A stretch of 11,192 nucleotides of DNA from M3007 sp040383605 (GTDB lineage: Bacteria; Bacteroidota; Bacteroidia; Chitinophagales; Saprospiraceae): contig JBEIDF010000119.1 in the NCBI GenBank assembly GCA_040383605.1, positions 1-11,192 of the forward strand, given 5' to 3'. Within the stretch, counting starts at the first letter, position 1, and the number at the start of each line of letters is the position of its first letter. Below, one piece after another: positions 6,886-11,192 of the stretch. The translations under genes and the position numbers were made by a program. The notes under the pieces are model-generated. The model was not told the DNA's origin. It did not search any database and saw only the letters and a list, made by a program, of their open reading frames with translations.

Positions 6886-6940
6886 TTGTTCCGATTTTGA
6901 TTTCTGGGCAGTTGCAGCCCAAAAATCAAAATCGGAACAA
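6886..6940. terminator. Very long near-perfect inverted repeat, probable two-way terminator
   Basis: An 18-base arm (6886-6903) pairs perfectly with 6923-6940. After one C/A mismatch, TGGGC (6905-6909) pairs with GCCCA (6917-6921) around a 7-base loop. The stem is thus 23 of 24 pairs. It starts 5 bases after the nspC stop and lies 18 bases beyond the stop of the small minus-strand gene, the place for a shared terminator of convergent units. It lacks a clean T run after the stem, so a different role such as mRNA 3'-end protection is possible. Confidence 0.65.
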
Positions 6941-6957
6941 ATTCCACTACCGCGCGA

Positions 6958-7092
6958 TCACCCCAGGATCAGGTACATCAGTACCATTAGCGCCAAGGTG
7001 GCGATGACCACGATCATCAGGAATTTTTTGGTTTCGGTAGCGTCTTGTTCGCTCTGCTGCTGTTTCAGGTTGCCCTTGCGTTTGAGTGTCAT
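6958..7092 (-). CDS. Small single-pass membrane protein, 44 residues, unknown function
   Basis: The minus strand from the ATG at 7092 encodes 44 residues ending in TGA (6960-6958). Residues 1-23 are polar and basic (MTLKRKGNLKQQQSEQDATE, then TKK). Residues 24-43 are an uninterrupted hydrophobic helix (FLMIVVIATLALMVLMYLIL), and the protein ends in Gly. The shape predicts one transmembrane helix with the charged N-terminus in the cytoplasm. It begins 50 bases after the stop of the POT transporter gene on the same strand, with no clear TAnnTTTG box between them, so it probably shares that transcript. It might be a small transporter-associated subunit, but nothing in the sequence proves this. 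The clean charge and hydrophobicity layout, and its position before a terminator-like hairpin, support a real gene. Confidence 0.7.
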   Translation of the reverse strand: MTLKRKGNLKQQQSEQDATETKKFLMIVVIATLALMVLMYLILG

Positions 7093-7142
7093 GGCGAATG
7101 TTTTTATAATTATTGCTTACTTGTAAAAGCCTGTGCAGGGTT

Positions 7143-8783
7143 TTATGCGATTCCCTGTTCTCGGAAGATTCGTTTTAACCATCGGAGCATCGCATACAAG
7201 CCTGCGGCGGCGATGGCGAGCAGGATAAAATTGACCCAGAAAAAGTTAGCTTTGTCGTCGTAGCGATCCCACAGCGTGGCCAGCAGGCCGCTTAGTTTAT
7301 TGCCAATGGAGGTGGCCAGCTGCCAGCCGCCCATCATGAGTCCGGCGATACGCGGCGGCGCCATTTTAGATACCATGGAAAGGCCCATCGGACTGAGGCA
7401 CAATTCACCGATAGTAATCACCCCGTAGGTGGCGATGATCCACCAGACGGAGGCTTTTTCCGCGCCGTTGTGGCAGGCATAGACCGCCCAAATTGTCACG
7501 AGGGTGGAAAGCGCGGAGATCACCAGGCCCAATCCGATTTTGCCCGGCGTGCTGGGCTCGCGTTTGCGCTTGCGCAACCAGCTGAAGAACCAGACGACGA
7601 TCGGCGTGAGTATAATGACGAAGAAGGGATTAACGGATTGGTATATTTCCGTAGAGACCAGTTGGAGCGTGCTGCCCTCGGCCGGTCTTTGATCTGCTGC
7701 CATATTTTGAAAATAGGGGTGCGGCGTGACGGCCATGGCGATTTTGCCGGTCGCTGGATCCACGTGCGTTCGGAACTGGCTGTCATAAGCCGGGAACGTA
7801 TCCGGCGTATTGGATATTTCCTGTACCATGCCCATGAACTGCGCCGGTTTTTCCACCCAGGTCGGCATCGAGCGGTCGGTATAGAACTCCGCCCAGGTGG
7901 TCAGGGCGGTGCCGTTTTGTTTAAACACGGCCCAAAAGATAATCACGACGCCATAAATGGCCAACAGCGCCTGGATGCGGGGTTTTTCCTCCGGCGCCGC
8001 TTTCCAGAGAATCCAAATAAAAAATCCGATCACCGGCAGGGAGCCAAAGAGAAACGCGTCGGTGGAGTCGGAGCCCAGCAGGTTGCCCGGAATATTCCAA
8101 GCCAGGAATCCGGTTATCAACGCAGGCGAAAGCACGGAGGACAGCAGGGTCAGCACGCCGGCTTCTGCCGGATTGGCCTCCCTGCGCACGTCTGCATGCG
8201 CCGTGTGCTTCATACCCGCCAGGAAAACCGCCACACCGATGAACATCCCCACGCCGGCGGCTGCGAAAGCATAACCCCAGCCGTAATTGTTGCGCAAATA
8301 GGCCGCCACAAAATTGCATACCAGCGCGCCAATATTGATGCCCATGTAAAAAATGTTGTACCCGTCGTCTTTCTGCTCCTGATAGCGCTCTTCGTTGTAC
8401 AGATTACCCAGGAGTGTGGAAATATTGGGTTTGAAAAACCCATTTCCCAAAATCATAAGTCCCAGGGCCGTATAAAACGTGGATAAATTGTCCGGGATAG
8501 CCAGCAGTAGGTACCCTAGGCCCATCAGCACGCCGCCCAGCACAATACTCCGTCGGAAACCCAGCACCCGGTCTGCAATCAGACCGCCGATAAACGGCGT
8601 CACATACACGAGGGCGATGAAGGTGCCGAACACATCGGAGGCCACGCCGCGCTCAAAACCGAGTCCGCCGGCCTTCGTGTCCGTCATATACAAGAAAAAA
8701 ATTCCGATCATCAGGTAATACCCGAAGCGTTCCCACATCTCGGTGAGAAAAAGAAAAGGCAGTGCGGCTGGATGTTTTCGCAT
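7143..8783 (-). CDS. POT/PTR family proton-coupled di/tripeptide transporter
   Basis: This 546-residue inner-membrane protein belongs to the major facilitator superfamily and imports di- and tripeptides with protons. The signature ExxERFxYY is at residues 15-23 (EMWERFGYY) in helix 1. GGLIADRVLGFRR (66-78), FFKPNIS with K118, and FYMGINIGAL (145-154, the second PTR2 signature) follow. GELCLSPMGLSMVSKMAPPR marks the C-terminal half. A long hydrophilic stretch near residues 310-375 (around AVTPHPYFQNMAADQRPAEG) separates membrane segments, as I recall for Bacteroidota members of the family. All key motifs are intact. A promoter with good spacing lies 24 bases upstream. With secreted peptidases nearby it fits a peptide-using lifestyle, though there is no operon link to them. 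Confidence 0.93.
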   Translation of the reverse strand: MRKHPAALPFLFLTEMWERFGYYLMIGIFFLYMTDTKAGGLGFERGVASDVFGTFIALVYVTPFIGGLIADRVLGFRRSIVLGGVLMGLGYLLLAIPDNLSTFYTALGLMILGNGFFKPNISTLLGNLYNEERYQEQKDDGYNIFYMGINIGALVCNFVAAYLRNNYGWGYAFAAAGVGMFIGVAVFLAGMKHTAHADVRREANPAEAGVLTLLSSVLSPALITGFLAWNIPGNLLGSDSTDAFLFGSLPVIGFFIWILWKAAPEEKPRIQALLAIYGVVIIFWAVFKQNGTALTTWAEFYTDRSMPTWVEKPAQFMGMVQEISNTPDTFPAYDSQFRTHVDPATGKIAMAVTPHPYFQNMAADQRPAEGSTLQLVSTEIYQSVNPFFVIILTPIVVWFFSWLRKRKREPSTPGKIGLGLVISALSTLVTIWAVYACHNGAEKASVWWIIATYGVITIGELCLSPMGLSMVSKMAPPRIAGLMMGGWQLATSIGNKLSGLLATLWDRYDDKANFFWVNFILLAIAAAGLYAMLRWLKRIFREQGIA

Positions 8784-8806
8784 TGTGGAATAAATTAGTA
8801 CGGAGG

Positions 8807-8836
8807 CAAAAATAGCAGCAAAAAGCTTTTTTCAAA
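8807..8836 (-). promoter_or_regulatory. Promoter of the POT transporter gene
   Basis: On the minus strand TTTG (8836-8833) and TATTTTTG (8814-8807) are separated by 18 bases, close to the Bacteroidota consensus arrangement. The ATG at 8783 follows after 23 bases. Confidence 0.7.
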
Positions 8837-8867
8837 CTGATTTTCCGGCAACTATTATTTCGACGGC

Positions 8868-8875
8868 TATCTTTG
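8868..8875 (+). promoter_or_regulatory. -7 promoter box of the small secreted protein gene
   Basis: TATCTTTG matches TAnnTTTG exactly. It lies 117 bases before the ATG at 8993, so the transcript would carry a leader of about 110 bases. No clear -33 element is seen. It is back to back with the POT promoter. Confidence 0.5.
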
Positions 8876-8897
8876 CCCGTACAGAACGACTTTTCCG

Positions 8898-8943
8898 GCA
8901 GGGCGCCTGCGCAAAAATCTGCCTTTTTTCCTCAAAAAAGGCA
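8898..8943 (+). promoter_or_regulatory. Structured 5' leader: two hairpins
   Basis: GCAGG (8898-8902) pairs with CCTGC (8906-8910) around three bases. TGCCTTTTTT (8920-8929) pairs perfectly with AAAAAAGGCA (8934-8943) around CCTC. Both fall inside the presumed leader of the gene at 8993. On the plus strand no T run follows the second stem, so it is not a classical terminator there. On the minus strand a short T-rich stretch follows, so it might stop antisense transcription approaching the POT promoter. Confidence 0.5.
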
Positions 8944-8992
8944 AAAAAACACGCAAAACCCGACAGCCGGCTTATTAAAACCGACTTTTCCT

Positions 8993-9439
8993 ATGAAGTG
9001 GAAATGTATTTTTTTTGCAGCATTTTTTTCGAGCGCACTCCTCGGCGCGCAAACACCCGAGCAGGAAGGCGTCAGCGCATTCGGCCCCTCCCTCACGCCC
9101 CCGCCGGCGGCGCAATCCGACAGCGTGACGGTGACGGTGATGCTGCGGCACCAGCAGGACAAAAACCTCTCGGAAATTCGCCGGCGCCTGGAGGCGCAGG
9201 GTTTCTGGGAGTTGTTTCCGCCGGCCGACTGCCGGGTGCTGTCCTGGCATATCTCCCTGGGTTTTGGGCATATTATTGTCATGCGGGTGCCGTCCAATTC
9301 GGTGCGCCGGCTGAACCTCGCCCTGGAGAATGGCGCCTGGGGCGCCTACAACACCGAGGTATTGTTATCGTACGATTACCTGCCGATTTGGGAGGAGTAT
9401 ATGGAGCGGCGGAATGAGTCGAAGGAGGATCGGAATTGA
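8993..9439 (+). CDS. Small secreted protein of unknown function
   Basis: From the ATG at 8993 the protein has 148 residues: a signal peptide (about 1-20, MKWKCIFFAAFFSSALLGAQ), a Pro-rich linker (21-42), then a compact domain of about 95 residues. The domain opens with a strand SVTVTVMLRH (44-53), a helix with LSEIRRRLEAQGFWELFPP (59-77), the strands VLSWHISLGFGHIIVMRVP (82-100), a second helix and the motif ENGAWGAYNTE (112-122), ending YDYLPIWEEYMERR. The order of strands and helices suggests a ferredoxin-like alpha/beta fold, but I cannot name the family. The same frame is open upstream to a TTG at 8873; the signal peptide argues for 8993. It converges on the GWxTD gene with 47 bases between the stops. 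Confidence 0.8.
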   Translation: MKWKCIFFAAFFSSALLGAQTPEQEGVSAFGPSLTPPPAAQSDSVTVTVMLRHQQDKNLSEIRRRLEAQGFWELFPPADCRVLSWHISLGFGHIIVMRVPSNSVRRLNLALENGAWGAYNTEVLLSYDYLPIWEEYMERRNESKEDRN

Positions 9440-9486
9440 GGGGGGGAAACGCGGAGCGATCTAAGATCTGAAAACGCCAACAGCCC

Positions 9487-10959
9487 CTAATAATCCTCAA
9501 AAAACCGCCGCGCATTCCGCGCTATATTCCCCTGCATCCGCGTGGCATCTTGGGTATTTGAGCCGTCAAATTGCTCGCCGGCGTTGCGCTGGTACAAATC
9601 CCGCTCCCAGCGGGGATTGTTGATTTCCCCCCGCGCAGTAGAGTGCAGCAAAATGAAATCGTCGCCCGCCAGCGTGGGGTTGTAAAACAGAAACTTTACG
9701 TTGTTCTGCTTGGTGAGTGGAAAATTGTAGTAAACCCAAATCTCGTAGGGTGGGGCGGAAGGGTCGTCTTCGATGTGGACTAAATCGTCCGGCCGACCGT
9801 ATTTCAGGAATATCCGCCCCCGATCGGTCTCAAACCCGTACCGGAAGCCGCTGTGAAACTGGTTGTCCACCACCCGAGCCAGCTCCATGTACTGCCGGTA
9901 CTCTTCTTCTGGATTGTTGGCGTTGCGGCGGATGAAGTAGCGAAACAAAAAGGCGCGCATACCCCGCACATCGGCATCGGGCGCCACGAGGTTTTTCAAT
10001 ACCTCCAATTCGTTGCCGCGGATATGCGGCGCGATGGCGCGCAGGCTGTAGCGCAGGGAGTCTTCCTGCAGCCCTTCTACAAATTGGCTGGCCAGCAGTT
10101 CGTCGGTGATTTCGGTTTCTGTAATGTCCTGAAAAGGATTACTGCGCTGGAATACGATTTTGCGGCTCGCAAGCAGTTCGTTGAGTTGGTTGCGTATTTC
10201 CAGCGTCAGGGAATAATTTCCGCTTTTCAGCTGGGTGATGTCCATGGGCGCCACGATCGCGTCTATGACGGCCGGGCGTTTTTGCCGGGCGCCGCTCGAG
10301 ATGAGTTTGACGTTCCCGTTGCCTAATTCCTCCTGTAACAGATAGCGCAGGGTGTAAGAGTCCTCTTTGATCGCCGCATTGGTATGGTACATTTCTGCGT
10401 AAAACGCGAGCGTGCGCGCCGCCCGGTCGTAAAAATGGAAGGGCAGCGGCTCCAGGTACAGTCCGTTTTTTGAAAAGGGGCTTTCCGATTCGTCGGGACG
10501 GAAGTCCCGCAGCAACACGATATCCGTGAGGTATAAATCTGTGCCGATTTGGACGGTTAACGGCGCCTTGAAATTATCTTTGTTTTGTGGATCGTTCAGA
10601 TCCTGGACTTCTACTTCCAGTTCATACTGGCCGTTGGAAACCATCAGGCGTTTGACGTCCAGAAGCGATTGCGGTCGGTCGGATATCGGGCCGTTCAGTA
10701 CGTATTTTTCATAATTGACGATGCGTTCGCCCTGTCGCACCAAGATCAGGATTTCCACCGCCGCCTGCATGCGCGTGCTGTCCAGAAAATTATATTTCAG
10801 AGACGTGCCTGCGATTTCCAGGTTGATTTCCAGGTAGGGCTGTTCGGGCGTGGCGAAAACAGCAAAAGACACCCCGGCGTCCAGGCCTGCGAGGCGGCCG
10901 GCACAGGCAAAGAAAAGGCTCGCGGCCAGGAATTTCAGCGTAGTCAGGCGTTTTTTCAT
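9487..10959 (-). CDS. Exported GWxTD-domain protein
   Basis: From the ATG at 10959 the protein has 490 residues and a signal peptide (MKKRLTTLKFLAASLFFACA and following residues). An ATG 30 bases upstream (10989) is in frame but would put a hydrophobic stretch before the basic MKKR. Residues about 30-270 are beta-rich and hold segments such as QYELEVEVQDLNDPQN and NYSLTLEIRNQLN, suggesting immunoglobulin-like repeats. The C-terminal region has the GWxTD core in the form GFETDRGRIFLKYGRPDD (375-392), with Phe in place of Trp, followed by PYEIWVYYNFP and VKFLFYNP. The domain is widespread in Bacteroidota and some other phyla; its biochemical role is not established to my knowledge. The gene starts 55 bases after the hydrolase on the same strand, so they may share a transcript. 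Confidence 0.88.
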   Translation of the reverse strand: MKKRLTTLKFLAASLFFACAGRLAGLDAGVSFAVFATPEQPYLEINLEIAGTSLKYNFLDSTRMQAAVEILILVRQGERIVNYEKYVLNGPISDRPQSLLDVKRLMVSNGQYELEVEVQDLNDPQNKDNFKAPLTVQIGTDLYLTDIVLLRDFRPDESESPFSKNGLYLEPLPFHFYDRAARTLAFYAEMYHTNAAIKEDSYTLRYLLQEELGNGNVKLISSGARQKRPAVIDAIVAPMDITQLKSGNYSLTLEIRNQLNELLASRKIVFQRSNPFQDITETEITDELLASQFVEGLQEDSLRYSLRAIAPHIRGNELEVLKNLVAPDADVRGMRAFLFRYFIRRNANNPEEEYRQYMELARVVDNQFHSGFRYGFETDRGRIFLKYGRPDDLVHIEDDPSAPPYEIWVYYNFPLTKQNNVKFLFYNPTLAGDDFILLHSTARGEINNPRWERDLYQRNAGEQFDGSNTQDATRMQGNIARNARRFFEDY

Positions 10960-11014
10960 TGCAGCGCGTATTGGTAGCAGGACGATCAAAGCCCAGGTTT
11001 TAAAACATTGTTTA

Positions 11015-11192
11015 TCAGCGTTTTACCGGCAAAATAATTCCGGAGGGATATTTCGCGTCGCGGTATATTCGATGGGTAGCTTTTATAAAATCTTCATCTT
11101 TCGCCTCATAGATATTGACAAACTGTTGCGGGTTCCGATCCACCAGCGGGAACCAGCTGCTTTGCACCTGCACCATCAGTTTGTGTCCGGCC
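11015..11192 (-). CDS. CocE/NonD (S15-like) hydrolase, C-terminal end
   Basis: The minus strand from 11191 to the TGA at 11017-11015 encodes the last 58 residues of a protein entering from the right edge. AGHKLMVQVQSSWFPLVDRN, then PQQFVNIYEA and the end YPSGIILPVKR match the C-terminal beta-sandwich of the CocE/NonD alpha/beta hydrolases (X-Pro dipeptidyl-peptidase C-terminal domain). The family includes acyl-peptide, glutaryl-7-ACA and cocaine ester hydrolases. The catalytic domain lies outside the window, so activity and export cannot be judged. The GWxTD gene begins 55 bases downstream on the same strand. Confidence 0.8.
   Translation of the reverse strand, partial: AGHKLMVQVQSSWFPLVDRNPQQFVNIYEAKDEDFIKATHRIYRDAKYPSGIILPVKR

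Noticed and set aside
7470..8486. Open frame of 338 codons on the plus strand
   Set aside because: Antisense shadow of the POT transporter gene, with biased composition and no recognisable motif.
8873..8992. TTG start extending the small secreted protein by 40 residues
   Set aside because: It would bury the signal peptide and overlaps the -7 box and the leader hairpins.
9458..9468. Palindrome GATCT-A-AGATC between convergent genes
   Set aside because: Too short to be a terminator stem and without a T run; probably chance.
10960..10989. ATG at 10989 as start of the GWxTD gene
   Set aside because: It adds ten hydrophobic residues before MKKR; the signal peptide is better formed from 10959.
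1..11192. Defence system, CRISPR array, prophage, transposon or biosynthetic cluster
   Set aside because: No repeat-spacer pattern, transposase, integrase, nuclease-helicase set or synthase gene is visible; the genes are housekeeping and peptide-use functions.

Overview
The window looks like a chromosomal segment of a Bacteroidota bacterium with moderately high GC, possibly from the Saprospiria side of the phylum, although the class is a guess. Three things point there. Promoter-like TAnnTTTG boxes, the -7 element of Bacteroidota, sit before most transcription units. Shine-Dalgarno sequences are not evident. The gene families also fit: a long Bacteroidota-type YidC, a GWxTD-domain protein, a POT peptide transporter and secreted S8, M28 and CocE-like hydrolases.

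Layout. On the left edge a secreted subtilisin-like protease (minus strand, C-terminus outside the window) diverges from rpiB, which is followed after 24 bases by a secreted M28 zinc peptidase. A strong two-way terminator separates these from a minus-strand block of yidC and a tRNA. Divergent from yidC is nspC (carboxynorspermidine decarboxylase). It runs into a very long hairpin and then faces a minus-strand pair: a POT di/tripeptide transporter and a 44-residue single-pass membrane protein. A small secreted protein of unknown function (plus strand) follows, after a leader with two hairpins. It converges on a GWxTD-domain protein, which lies downstream of the C-terminal end of a CocE/NonD-type hydrolase cut by the right edge.

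The main discovery is between 3255 and 3588. This stretch of over 300 bases without a protein gene holds a tRNA-Leu(UAA) on the minus strand, split inside its anticodon by a 249-base group I intron. The exons rejoin to a complete 85-base class II tRNA. The intron has the wobble U at the 5' splice site, a terminal G, and recognisable P1 to P9 pairings. Its insertion site (U34/A35) and core strings match the classical cyanobacterial and plastid tRNA-Leu(UAA) introns as I remember them. I cannot check from here whether such an intron has been reported in Bacteroidota.

Functionally the window is mostly housekeeping and protein or peptide use: secreted proteases (S8, M28), peptide import (POT), membrane protein insertion (YidC), pentose phosphate metabolism (RpiB) and polyamine synthesis (NspC). 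I see no CRISPR array, transposase, phage gene or defence system.
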